From NCBI GenBank assembly GCA_009760855.2, contig WPIO01000459.1, forward strand, positions 1-42,072: a stretch of 42,072 bases of DNA, written 5' to 3'. How positions within the stretch are numbered: the stretch's first letter is position 1; each line of letters begins with the position of its first letter. Under the pieces are notes generated by a model. The model was not told the DNA's origin. It was given only the letters and a program-made list of their open reading frames with translations, and ran no database searches. Origin of the DNA: Cristatella mucedo. Its lineage: Eukaryota; Bryozoa; Phylactolaemata; Cristatellidae. This document shows positions 32,406-42,072 of the stretch, piece by piece. A program made the position numbers and the translations under genes.

Positions 32406-33764
32406 GCATCAATACATGTACATCGTAAACACACTTGTAGAGAGTTTATGTATATACACATGCATTATTGTGTATATTTTACAAAGACGGTGTGAGTTGC
32501 TTGCTTCAACTTGGTTGATAGTCGCCTTGCCAATTGAGGCACATATATTGATCTGCTGCACGACATTCATAGATCTGTCACTAATACAGCTCTCTTGCGA
32601 CAATGTAGGCAGTACAGGCAAGATGAGTAATCACGGGTATCAAATCGCCTTTTTCGGGAAGGCTCGAACGGCTAGCATGCATGACTTATTTGCAGTCAGT
32701 TGCTTGCCAGACACCTGCAAAGAAAGATACCTAGACCGGTTTGCGAGTTCACTGCTTGTCAGATTGTGTATTTGCTCAGCGTCTTTGCTTGGCTGCCATT
32801 GCAAGACCAACCTCACAAGTTCTTGAGCTACTTATTTAGGCTTGCCCTCGGCCTCGTTTGGATAACTTACTCATGCAAACGAGTCGTATACAGTAAATTG
32901 ATTTTTGCTGGCATTCTCCTCTGGCTTTGGGGGCATCTAAAAAAAACCTTGAGAAGATTTGTAACTGATGTGGCAGACCCTGGCAGGCTCTCAGTGTGCC
33001 ATGTGCCTCTCAGCTCTGCTGCTTGGTGATAGCTGCTGGTTGGTGTTTCAGTTTTCTGTCACCGTCCTTTGTGCAGCAAGGATCAAGCTAGAGATCATGG
33101 CAGCCTCTTGGTTGAGTGTAATGATGATCATTCATATCATTAGTGTAGTCCGCAGAACCTGAGCAGGCAAGCTCATCAAGATGGCATGCAGCTCCACCAC
33201 TAGTCTTAGCTGGATACCGTGGGACCTGCTTCTCACATTTTTGCCACCGGCTGCCTCCTTACCATAGTCGGCAATCGAGTGCTCTTTGCTGAGAGCATAT
33301 AGTAAATGTACTCTGACCCCGGTCTCCTGCCCTGCAGCTTAGGTTTTAAAAAGGAGGTGCAATCTAGCACCGTTGAACGAGCCTATGTCGTTGAGAGTTT
33401 GTGAGAGAGAGAGAGAGCATTATTTGTCAGGATGAGAGATGCAAAACGAGAGTAGGTGCACACGAATACACGAATGGAGGATTGAAAATGAGTAGAGCTT
33501 TGACATGCAGAGCTTTCAGGTGTGACATTGGTGTAAGGTATATGTCGTGGGGCTCCAAGGTGTGGGACCTACGAAGCACAATGGCCCATTGCCAACAATC
33601 TTAATTCATTTTTGTGAAATGTTTAGCCAACTTGTGCATGCTGATCCGATGAGCTTTGCTGGCTTATACTGCCCCACCGATTCAATCTGAAAGCTCCGGC
33701 CAGATCAGATGCTGATCTTGAAGCAAAGCTACAAATTAAAATCTATGCTTCCACTTGCCAAGCA
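32406..33764. other. Unassigned, probable intron
   Basis: Open frames of up to 136 residues on + (32416-32826) look random and are not recognised. A short GA run lies at about 33402-33417. Confidence 0.35.
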
Positions 33765-34135
33765 ATGTAATGTAATGTATCTCCGTCTGTAACTCCACAA
33801 AGTCATAAAGACCATGTGGGTGTTACACAGAAGAGTTTTATATAGCGCACTCACAGCCTAAGAGGCTTTCGGTACGCATTCGGTAGCCAACAGACGTCGT
33901 CTCACACAACAAAGAGAAAGTGGGAAGCATAGCAGAATCAGGAGAGCAGTTGAGGTAGTGCATAGCATGGAAGTAGCAGCTCAGGGCTGCTGAAAAGGAT
34001 GAGCCATAGTCGGCAGTAGGAGAGTAGTTGTCGTTGCGTAAGAATTTTGGAAGCAAGTTCCACAGTCTAGGACCTGCAGAGCTTAAGCTTCTGTCGTCAA
34101 TGGTCTTTAAGCAAAGCAATGGCCAGCCCCTCATG
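33765..34135 (-). mobile_element. LINE-B copy 5, 3' end
   Basis: On + it begins with the tail AATGTAATGTAATGTATCTC, which gives a (TACAT)-type 3' end on the minus strand. It ends in sequence encoding IDDRSLSSAGPRLWNLLPK on the minus strand, followed there by FLRNDNYSPTADYGSSF. This is the clearest protein signature of family B. Confidence 0.9.
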
Positions 34136-34494
34136 ATTCACGGTCATCGAGCAGCAGAAGTGCTGAAATGGCTGTTTCAGGAGTCTGTGGGGAGTCATTT
34201 GCACGTCCTGGTAGACGAGCTGTGCCCACTGTCACACCGCAGTGTTACGCTGTACCATAGACACAGAATACTCTTGATGACTGATACTTTAGTGCAAGTG
34301 GAGGCCTCAGAATAGGCCATGTTAGCAAACAGCAGGACACTGAAAGCATGGGCAGTGGTGAGCTGTCTGCTTACATCACGAACTGCAAAGAATTCTTCAT
34401 ACCAAACTGCATGCCACTAGGTATTAATGTCTTGGTTCCAAAGGACTGCCAGTGGCCTTCAAGATATGCCCTCTCCAGTTTTTACCAGTTCTGA
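34136..34494. other. Unassigned
   Basis: No repeat or exon recognised. Confidence 0.35.
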
Positions 34495-35690
34495 TAGTAC
34501 TAATAATAATAAGTCGTGCACAGCACCATTAAAGAATCAAATCACTATCTAAACGCTTTGCAACTCGCTGCCAGAGAAGCACTAACCAAGAGTTAATTAC
34601 AAGCAATATGCCATGCTTGGACAAGCATGCTAAAGCAAACAAGAAAGCACTCCGGGCCACTTGCTACTAGGACCACTGCTTAGTAGCATGCACTGAGTCA
34701 TGAACAGGTAAGCTAACAAAGCACACAGGAACTAAAGACAAGTTCAGTGGGGCACACGAAAGCTGAGAGGAACATATGAGTCTCTAGCTGATATTTAAAT
34801 GATACAAAGTCAATTCTAGTTGTGATAGAAATTGGAAGATAGTTTCAGACTTTTGGTGCATACAAACTGTAGGCCCGATCACCTAAAGATTTCAATTTAC
34901 TACAACGAACTGGAGATGACTGTAAGCGGGTGGTGCAAGAGTGCACAGGTCGAGGGAGAAGGTCGTGTAGGTAGGATCGTATGGGTGAGTTAGGTGACCT
35001 GTAAGCAAGAGAGAGAATCTTGAAGTCGATTCCTATGCATCAGAATGAGTCATTGAAGCTCAAGACAGAAGTAGTGTGCTGTGGAAACAAGGCCGCTGAC
35101 GACAGATGAGACTAGCGGCTGAGTTTTGCCCTGTACCGATTAAGGGTGCACGCTGGGAGTTCTGAATAAAGGAAATTGGAGTTATTCTGACACGATGTCA
35201 CAAGTATGTAAATTAGTTTAGCTGTGTAGTATTCTTATCTACCTACACTTGCATGCTGACCCAGTGCATGTCACCCCTAACCATGTTATTCATCTTGTTT
35301 ATCAAGCATGATACCACTCACCATTCGATCGTGTTTCCTTTGCAGCAAATTTAAAGCGCCTAAAAAGAGATTGAGTTCTCTGAAGGCGCTTTATCGAGTG
35401 TATTATTACTATTGTTATTAACTAAGTAGGCCATGATTTTGGCAGTGTTCATCATGTGACAGTTGGCCGACTTGACAGTGGAGGAAATGTGCCCATCGAA
35501 TGACAAGTCGTTTTGGAACAGCTAGCCCAGATTATTTGCATCTGTCACTGGATTGATGCTAGGTGAACTTAGCTTAAGGGTGAGGTCTTGCAACTTGAGG
35601 GTGACACGAGGCTTGCCCATAGCTAATTAGTTGAATCTCTTTTAGCTTCAGGAAGTTTGTGGCCAACTAGCTGCAAATGTCGATGTATTG
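34495..35690 (-). mobile_element. LINE-C copy 2, interrupted by LINE-A
   Basis: The + strand starts TACTAATAATAATAAGTCGT and parallels the copy at 26.6 kb (AAGCACTAACCAAGAGTTAA, AGGCCCGATCACCTAAAGAT, AGAATCTTGAAGTCGATTCC). After the LINE-A insertion (35228-35421) it resumes with thumb-region sequence; ATNFLKLKEIQL can be read on the minus strand at about 35670-35630. No polymerase core remains. Confidence 0.75.
35228..35421 (+). mobile_element. LINE-A 3' end nested in LINE-C
   Basis: CTTGCATGCTGACCCAGTGC, CATGTTATTCATCTTGTTTA, TTAAAGCGCCTAAAAAGAGA, TTGAGTTCTCTGAAGGCGCT, TTATCGAGTGTATTATTACT. The hairpin arms TAAAGCGCCT and AGGCGCTTTA pair perfectly over 10 bp around an inner AGAGA/TCTCT stem. 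Confidence 0.9.
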
Positions 35691-35962
35691 TAATGTATCT
35701 CCGTCTGTAACTCCACAAAGCCACAAAGACGATGTGGGTGTTACGCAGGCGAGTTTTGTATAGCACACTCACAGCCTAAGCGGCTTTTGCTGCGCATTCG
35801 GTGGCCAACAGACTTCATGTCAAGCAACAAAGAGAAAGTGGGAAGCATACAGAGTCATGAGAGCAGTTGAGGTGGAGAGTAGCATGGAAGTAGCAGCTCA
35901 GGACCGCTGGAAAAGATGAGCCATAGTCGGCAGGCGGAGAGTAGTTGTCGTTGCATAAGAAA
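35685..35962 (-). mobile_element. LINE-B copy 6, 3' end
   Basis: GTATTGTAATGTATCTCCGT, GATGTGGGTGTTACGCAGGC, AGCGGCTTTTGCTGCGCATT and TAGTCGGCAGGCGGAGAGTA. It stops abruptly at GTTGCATAAGAA, before the RT-coding part. Confidence 0.85.
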
Positions 35963-36188
35963 TCGATGCAGGCTCATTGGGAGCTTCTTTGCAATAGTCA
36001 AAGGCTGCATCTCCGAATTCCTGGATACACAGAACTCTGTAGACACTACATCAGGACAAAGTGATTATCTCGACAGCAAGTAGGAACTGGTTTACTGCCA
36101 TAGGTCGTGCTTCAGTTAGCCACCGACTATGCTACTGGCTTAGCCCTGGACCAGACTGAAAAAGAACTGTTTCTGACTCCTTTCCCAG

Positions 36189-36283
36189 GTGCCCTAGCTA
36201 TAACCACATCTCTCAGCTCACTAAAGCAGGCCGAGTGTCGCATTCGTCAAGACAGGGATATTGTGATGTCATGGTGGACTTAA
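36189..36283 (+). CDS. Weak candidate terminal exon
   Basis: A good acceptor (TTTCTGACTCCTTTCCCAG, ending 36188) opens a frame, entered in phase 1, that reads ALAITTSLSSLKQAECRIRQ, DRDIVMSWWT, then TAA at 36281. AATAAA-like repeats follow at once, but these belong to the tail of the minus-strand SINE-B next door and would be a fortuitous polyadenylation signal. The phase would fit after the exon at 16125-16253. There is no homology I recognise, and it may be a chance frame. Confidence 0.18.
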
Positions 36284-36460
36284 ATAAATAAATAAATAAT
36301 AAATCCTAGCTGATTAAACAGCCTCTTTTTGTATAGCAACAGAAGAGCCTATACGGCTATCACCACTGCTTGCGGTAGCGATAAAGAATCGCCCACAGCA
36401 GGAATCGAACCCACGACCTCGGGACCGAGGTCGAGAAAGCAACCGCCTTACCTAGTGTGA
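36284..36460 (-). mobile_element. SINE-B copy 6
   Basis: On + it reads AATAAATAAATAATAAATCC, TTGTATAGCAACAGAAGAGC, TATCACCACTGCTTGCGGTA, AGAATCGCCCACAGCAGGAA and TCGAACCCACGACCTCGG. The head then reads CAACCGCCTTACC. The minus strand has B box GGGTTCGATTCC. Complete or nearly so. Confidence 0.85.
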
Positions 36461-37319
36461 CTTCTCTGTCATTTATGTGTCAGCAGCAGACGACTCATTT
36501 ACCTAGCTTCAGTTTTTGGATTGGGCCTGGAGGTCGAGGCCAGCTTGGAGTGACATCTTACTAGCAAGCTTGGCTCCGGACACGTGACGTACCCTTCGAG
36601 GCTTCAAAAAAACTGCTGGCCGAATGCAAACCGGAAGCCGACCAACTCGACGGCTGTGATTTGTGCAAAGGGTCAGCTTGGCTAGCCGACGAGTAGGCAG
36701 GGCCACATTCTGTCGACGTTAGCGTAACAATAGACTAGCCCTGCTGCTGATGCAACTGTCAACTTTTTGAGAGGCCTGCCCTTCTTACTTCTGTTGGGTC
36801 CTTTGTTTCTTTCGAAAGCACTTTGTCCCACCATTGTGACACTTCAGTGCTTGCTCATCCATTCTGGAATGAGGACTGCCCAATGACAGTGCACCGTGAT
36901 CGGTTGGCCTCGTGCACTTTTGACAAGCGATTGTCTCCGAGCGTCTTCTTTCTTTCGCGAAGCAGTCGGACGCCTCGCTCGCCCTGACGCCCTGGCAAGC
37001 CCCTTTGGCCAGCCGGTGCGTGGTCGCTCACCCGAGGTATTCCCGATGAGTGCGTTGTCGCTCGGCTCAGCTTGGCAGATCGGCCGGTAGCAGTGGGGCA
37101 GGGGTGCTGTGGTGCGGCCGAGGTCTACGGTTGCAAAACGATGTGATCGCTAACTAGCCCGGCCTGGTAGCTAGAGGTGAGTCGCGTTGGCTCGTCCTCC
37201 TCCTCGTGTCGCGGCCACAGCTTCGTTCGGTCTCGGCTGAGCGTGTGCTAGTGAAACGGTCTGCCAGCTGGAGCCGATAGACTTTCGAGGGACTTCCGAG
37301 CGCAGCGTCGAACATTCGT
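36461..37319. other. Unassigned, GC/CpG rising at 36900-37300
   Basis: No exon supported. The CpG rise near 36940-37060 and 37180-37320 might mark a second, internal regulatory element. Confidence 0.3.
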
Positions 37320-37600
37320 ACTGCCATGTCCGTCGGTAACTCCGAAAAGCCACAGAGACTAAGCCGGCCGCTGTTCCTCTGGAGTGTTTTCTACAGCGCA
37401 CTCAAAGCTTCGGCGGTTTTCGATGCGCGCGTGCAGCACGTTGCCAATAGACTTCATGTCGTTCAACAAAGGGAAAGTGAGAAGCATGTAAGCCTGGTCG
37501 GAAGAGAAGTGACTAGCTTGGGATTGGCAGCAGCACTGGACCGCTCTTCGTTCTGCAAGGGCTGTGGAAGTGTGCTCCGCCGACTGGGACTCATCCGAGT
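37320..37600 (-). mobile_element. LINE-B copy 7, GC-shifted
   Basis: TGTCCGTCGGTAACTCCGAA, GGAGTGTTTTCTACAGCGCA, CAATAGACTTCATGTCGTTC, AAGGGAAAGTGAGAAGCATG. It aligns with the other B copies over its length but carries many more G/C changes. Confidence 0.7.
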
Positions 37601-38221
37601 ACACGCATCTTCTGCCAATAGCGTTGCGCTAGGGCCAAGCCAATAGGCAAAGCCGGCAAGCTTGGCGGTTCGGCAGCAGACTTTTCCCATTCGACCAAGC
37701 GAAAAAGGCAGTCAGTGCTTGAAAAGGTTTGCAGGACTCGCATTGTTCATATACTAAAAAACTGCTAGTGCAAACCCTTCATCTGATAACGAATAGTTGG
37801 CCCTTTTTGTCCACCGAAATTCTTCTAGTAAACTTGTCTGACTCTTCCGTCTGATTTTGGGGTTCGTTTGCTTAACTCACAAGAAAAACGATACGACACG
37901 CTCTTTCTTTCAAGCTGGGCGATGCTCCTTTTCATAGCAGCGCATAAATCCATCTGGCGGTTCGGCTACACGCTTTCTTATTTTGCTTAGCACCGCTTGT
38001 CTGCTAAATAAAGGAAAGGTGTGTACGGATGGTCAAAGATTAGCTGCAACTGCTTCGTGACCCGATTGCCTGTCCGGCAGAGAGAAGGAACCTACAGGGC
38101 GACGCAGTAGAGTTCGAAGTGATAGCTTCGCACCGCACTCGGCACGGCTTCACGGGGCACTGCTGATGAGTATACTAAGCACGACCGCAGCCTCGGTAGC
38201 TCAATTTCGCGAAGCTTAGCC
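37601..38221. other. Unassigned
   Basis: No recognised gene or repeat. Confidence 0.35.
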
Positions 38222-38392
38222 AGGTGCTTTCAGTATCAATCAAGAGTGGCTGCTGCTCTTTTCTTTACCCAGGTTGAGGGTTCAAGTCCTTCAGCCGGCG
38301 ATCTTTTATTGCCCACTACAAGTGGTGGTGATAGCCGTCAGGGCTCTTCTTCTGCTGCTATATGCATGAGGCTTTTTAGTCAGCCAACTTTT
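38222..38392 (+). mobile_element. SINE-B copy 7, diverged head
   Basis: The B-box area GGGTTCAAGTCCTTC is degenerate. The body is well kept: GGCGATCTTTTATTGCCCAC, AGTGGTGGTGATAGCCGTCA, GGGCTCTTCTTCTGCTGCTA, TATGCATGAGGC. Confidence 0.75.
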
Positions 38393-39141
38393 GGCCCTAG
38401 AGTTGGATCGCTCGTGCCATCCCACCCCTCCTCCTCCTCGTCCTCCCCTCCTCCTCCTTCCCTCCTCTCTCACTCCCCCCACACCAAAGCACCTAGCCAC
38501 TTGCCCAGCACAGCTGACTGACTGCTGTCCTCCCCAGCTGAGCAGACACTTTCGCGACCCAATGGTGGACGCTGCCGGCCTGAACCAGCCACATTGCCAC
38601 AGCTGCAGTAGTTTGGTGCTCACTGCCTGAGGAGGGGGTGTGTGTCTGTGTGATGCTGACACCTGCTGGTGGTCTGCTTCTTTTCATGCCCCTTTAACCT
38701 TACCTCAGCCATGCCGGCGCCCTTCCTGCTGTACTCGGCAATTTCCATAATTGAGCTTGAGGCTGTTTTCTGTGGCTCCCGAGAACGCCGCCTACCGAAT
38801 GCTGTGCACCGATGCCCTGTCGACCTTCCCCCCACCCCCCAGCTATTAGCACGCCGGCCACGGCCCATGTCCCCTTCCAGATGGCTTGCAGCTGATCATG
38901 GCCAGCCTGGAGTTTTCGGCCATAGTTCGTTGGCTCGTTGCCCCCATTTCGCTTCAATGAAAGCCACCCTCCCCAAGTCTGATTGACCACTTTCTTCTTA
39001 ATCAGGACCGGGTGCCAGTGGTGACTGCAGCAGCATGAGCTACATCGAAACCATTTGAGACTTTGACTTGAGCGAACTCCACAGCCAGCCACGAAGTCAC
39101 AGTGGGTCACAACAGCGGGAGAGCTAACTCCCTCGAGCTCA
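38393..39141. other. Unassigned, pyrimidine-rich at 38425-38490
   Basis: A (TCC)-rich tract is followed by mixed DNA. An acceptor-like CCTTTAACCTTACCTCAG at 38700 opens a 286-base frame to a TGA near 38986 without a recognisable protein or donor. Confidence 0.3.
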
Positions 39142-39440
39142 CTCAAAGCCCCAGCAGGCTTTCGGTACACGTGCACAGGCACCGGACTCCATATCACTCA
39201 ACGAAGATAAAGTGAGAAGCATAATAGTAGCAGCCCAGGAATTCTGTAAAGGATGCGCCATAGTCGGCAGCAGGAGAGTAGTTGTCGTTGCATAAGAGTT
39301 GTGGAAGCGAGTTCCGCAGTCTAGGAGCTGCAGAGCAAAAGCTTTTGTCCCCAACGATCTTCAAGCGATGGAACGGCACGAGATGGCTGAAACCGGTGCA
39401 GCAGTTCAGCTAGGTATGAACTGGCCAAGCCATGGCGGGC
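39142..39440 (-). mobile_element. LINE-B copy 8, 3' end with RT C-terminus
   Basis: CAGGCTTTCGGTACACGTGC, ACGAAGATAAAGTGAGAAGC and TAGTCGGCAGCAGGAGAGTA. The minus strand then encodes KIVGDKSFCSAAPRLRNSLP at about 39362-39305, the same block as in copy 5. Confidence 0.85.
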
Positions 39441-40075
39441 TCCTTTTGGTGAGCACATACGTGCATACATGCATGCATGTCTTCCCCTTTTGGTGGGCGA
39501 TCTAGTGTATCGTCTCAAAGCTGTAGGGCCCTCTGATTGTTCACTCGCTAGATGTCTACGTTAGCGGGGCTGGTGGCCGTGAATGCTTGTGTGGTAGTGG
39601 AAGGTCGAAGGTTCGAGCCAGAGCAAACATGCCGAGAAGTAGCTTCTAGTTGGCACCTGCTGTAATCCGGGTCACAGGATATTCGGCAAATCTGATGACA
39701 GCTCCTAGCTGGGCCACCTGACCTTTGATTTTCAAGTTTCATGAGGGGGAGAGGTCAAGGAATCTACATTATAGGCAAGCTATAAAAAAAAACACCTGGC
39801 TAGCCTTACCGTTGTTTAGAAGTGTCGATTTTCGGCAGAGGTCATCGGTAGGCAGGAAATGCAGCATGGAGGCACTGAAGCAGTTAGTGTCTGTGTAGTC
39901 AGACAAGACTAGGAAAGGGGGCCGCCCCTAAATAAGAGTTGCATCTGGCAGTTGTGTTGCTTTACGTGCATGTGAGCATTGCTTCAGGCTGCCATTCTCT
40001 GTGCCCTGTCTGAGGCTGGCAGTCTGTTGTGACATGCACCCAACAGACAAAGAACAAGTAGAGTAGGATTGAGGG
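39441..40075. other. Unassigned; tRNA-like piece at 39560-39635
   Basis: GGCTGGTGGCCGTGAATGCT and GAAGGTTCGAGCC resemble A and B boxes of a tRNA-derived element on +, but no family body follows. Otherwise nothing was recognised. Confidence 0.3.
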
Positions 40076-40392
<317 letters not shown>

Positions 40393-40916
40393 AGTGAGCA
40401 AGAGAGAATGCGGCTGTCGACCTAGGCAGTCGACCTAGCTCTTTGTTCTGTAGTCATTGCCCCGAGCAGCCGTATGACTGACACCTGGCCAGAGCAAACA
40501 GCTCCTTGACCTCATTTTCTCTGCGGTGCCCTCCGGTTGTTGTCCAAAATTAGCTTTCATTGTTCTCGTCACGGCTGTCAACAGCCCTCCTGAAAAGGCC
40601 CAGCTCTGCCCCTTTGCCAGAGAGCCGGTAGTCACTAGCCCGGGGCCACATCCCATCAATGCCATTCATTCGGTTTATTGCTACTTGGGGCAAGCCGGAA
40701 GCCAGGCAGCTCACAGGCTATAGGCTCAATTAAGACAAGCAGCGTTCGGGTATAGAATACACAATGAATATAATATTTCGATAACGGTAGTGAAAAATAC
40801 GTTGATACCGACGATAATCAAATATCTCGGTGGGCACTCTGCTTAGGCTAGAGAGGAAGAGCATGAGCTGCTCAGTGATAATGAGGCATGCGCTCCCGGC
40901 TTATTGGTACATAAGA
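40393..40916. other. Unassigned
   Basis: GTCGACCTAG is repeated directly at about 40416-40438. No exon supported. Confidence 0.35.
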
Positions 40917-41180
40917 AATGAAGGCATGGTCTCCAAAGGGCTTGAGGTTGGTTAGAGACTCGGCTAAGTGATCAGACATGGAGGGGTCGACAGGAAACCT
41001 AAGAATCCATTATCTCAACGAACTTAGCCTGGCCAAGTGAATAGTGAGCCTTAAAATGAATTACATGACGACGACGTCGATGTGTTGCTTGATAAGGAAA
41101 AGTGCACCGTGTACAGCCGGTCAACGTCGTAGGACATCGACGTGTCAAACCAAGACTATCGATTTAAGTCGAGCATTTTG
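40917..41180 (-). mobile_element. LINE-A remnant, highly diverged
   Basis: GGCATGGTCTCCAAAGGGCT, CTTAGCCTGGCCAAGTGAAT and GACGTCGATGTGTTGCTTGA align in order with copy 2 (4950-5120). Both the 3' UTR and the tail are missing. Confidence 0.5.
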
Positions 41181-41559
41181 CTTGACTAGCGATTGGCTGG
41201 CAGAAGGAAAACGGGCTACTGTGACTGAAAATACTGCGACTGAAAATGGGTTGCCTTAGGCTCTGCACTGCCACTGATTATGACATGGATGTAAACAGGT
41301 TTTTCCAAAGAGGGCTGAATCTTGATTCTTTACCTGCCCGACCAGCATGTCTTTTGGGGTTCATCTATGGGAAGCTGCAACCAGGTGGTTCTCTAGGTAT
41401 GCCCTTGTTTTGTTTTAGATTTAAAATGGTATAAGTTTCCACTCGTTTTGAGTACTCGTTTCACCTGCACGGTAGCCAGGGGATGGCAGCTTCAGAGCAA
41501 CGTCTAGGCTTGCCATCCCCCAAGTGCAGCATCTCCACCAAAGACAAGTGTGTTCGTGC
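41181..41559. other. Unassigned
   Basis: No recognised feature. It precedes the PDZ exon and is presumably intron. Confidence 0.35.
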
Positions 41560-41680
41560 TTGGCACCGATCAGTTGACCAGAAACAATTGCACTCGCAGC
41601 AGGTTTCGAACCGGGGAGTCTTCGAAATCTTTGACACTAGCCACTTTGCCAATGTCGTAGCCCAACCTATGGATTTAGTG
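41560..41680 (-). mobile_element. SINE-B-like remnant upstream of the PDZ exon
   Basis: The minus strand carries CGGTTCGAAACCTGCTGCGA then GTGCAATTGTTTCTGG, comparable to the B box and following core of SINE-B copies. Confidence 0.35.
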
Positions 41681-41899
41681 TGCGCACTCGCTAACTCCAC
41701 AGCTGGCCACGCAGTCGCCATGAGCTGTGCATCTGCAGCTGTCGATCCTGCCGCTGCTGCTCGGTGGTGCATCTGCCTCTTCCTGCACGACTCGGCACCG
41801 GCATCAGCTTCCGGAGCTGTGCTTAGCTCAGTAGCTCAGCAGCTGGAGCTCAGCCAGCAGCGCACTGCCAGCTGAGTTGTCGGACGTTTGTCGTTCCAG
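41681..41899. other. Probable intron end before the PDZ exon
   Basis: The + frame open through here stops at TGA 41873-41875. The intron ends with ACGTTTGTCGTTCCAG at 41899. Confidence 0.5.
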
Positions 41900-42047
41900 G
41901 CTCATGGTCGTCTGTTGGCAGTAGACCTGATCAGCAAGGACATCATAGGGCTCGGCTTGGCCATACAGGGAACTTACACCGATGGCATCTTCATCAGTGA
42001 AGTGCACGACCGTGGGCCAGCCAAGGGCACGGGCCTGGTGGAAGTCG
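41900..42047 (+). CDS. Exon encoding the N-terminal half of a PDZ domain
   Basis: Between a TTTGTCGTTCCAG acceptor (AG at 41898-41899) and a GTAAG donor at 42048, a 148-base exon reads AHGRLLAVDLISKD, IIGLGLAIQGTYTDGIFISE, VHDRGPAKGTGLVEV(G). It shows the PDZ hallmarks in order. IIGLGLAI is strand B with the carboxylate-binding GLGF-type loop. DGIFISEV is strand C. GPAKGTGLVEVG is the alphaA/strand D part that normally continues G-D-x-I/L. The short loop between strands B and C resembles PDZ domains of cell-polarity and synaptic scaffolds such as the Scribble type (GIFISRV, GPA). PDZ domains bind C-terminal peptides of membrane proteins at junctions and synapses. The second half must lie in an exon past the window. 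Phase 0 in, phase 1 out. There is no start codon, so this is internal. Confidence 0.88.
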
Positions 42048-42052
42048 GTAAG

Positions 42053-42072
42053 CCCCCCCCCCCCCCCCCCCC
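42053..42072. repeat. Poly-C run at the window end
   Basis: Twenty C follow the splice donor GTAAG directly. Either a real homopolymer at the start of the intron or a sequencing/contig-end artefact. Confidence 0.8.

Noticed and set aside
38701-38986. Open frame after an acceptor-like CTTACCTCAG
   Set aside because: No donor, no recognisable protein, Pro/Arg-rich low-information sequence.

Overview
The window looks like a piece of an invertebrate animal nuclear genome. It has no dense ORFs, operons or bacterial signals. It does have spliced-exon signatures (polypyrimidine tract plus AG, GT donors), CpG-dense promoter-like DNA, long dinucleotide microsatellites, tRNA-derived SINEs and many 5'-truncated non-LTR retrotransposons (LINEs) of the CR1/L2/Jockey type. 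The species cannot be named from this sequence alone.

Layout. 0-0.8 kb is a LINE 3' end (family A) whose lysine codons are replaced by a ~400 bp A/C-only tract. 0.8-5.8 kb is a series of CpG-dense blocks split by a (CT)n tract and another family A LINE. A possible first coding exon (signal peptide, then a transmembrane segment split by a one-base frame offset) lies at 1918-2135. 5.8-41.9 kb reads mostly as intron or intergenic DNA filled with repeats. These include four or more LINE groups (A, B, C, D), two SINE families (A, B), microsatellites, a 20-bp minisatellite, a ~545 bp tandem duplication and several perfect hairpins. A short, well-spliced coding exon sits at 16125-16253 (+). The last 170 bases hold the clearest gene evidence: an exon (41900-42047, +) encoding the first half of a PDZ domain, with clean splice sites.

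How the parts may fit. The exon at 2135 in its transmembrane frame (donor phase 1), the exon at 16125-16253 (phase 1 to 1) and the PDZ exon (phase 0 in, phase 1 out) are all on the + strand. The simplest reading is one large gene, with a CpG promoter at the left, long repeat-filled introns, and more exons missing or unseen before the PDZ exon. Joining all three is inference. The phase match between the first two is seen in the sequence. The phase mismatch between the second and the PDZ exon means at least one further exon lies between them, or they belong to different genes.

The most informative repeat observation is that SINE-A and LINE-A share the same 3' tail with a nested hairpin, the usual sign that a SINE is mobilised by that LINE. 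A second is a LINE-C copy (about 26.6-29.2 kb, minus strand) in which reverse-transcriptase motifs A, B, C and the thumb can be read in order despite three SINE insertions and a (GA)n tract. No CRISPR array, functional tRNA or rRNA gene, or intact transposase was seen. I found no convincing novel defence-like or metabolic system.
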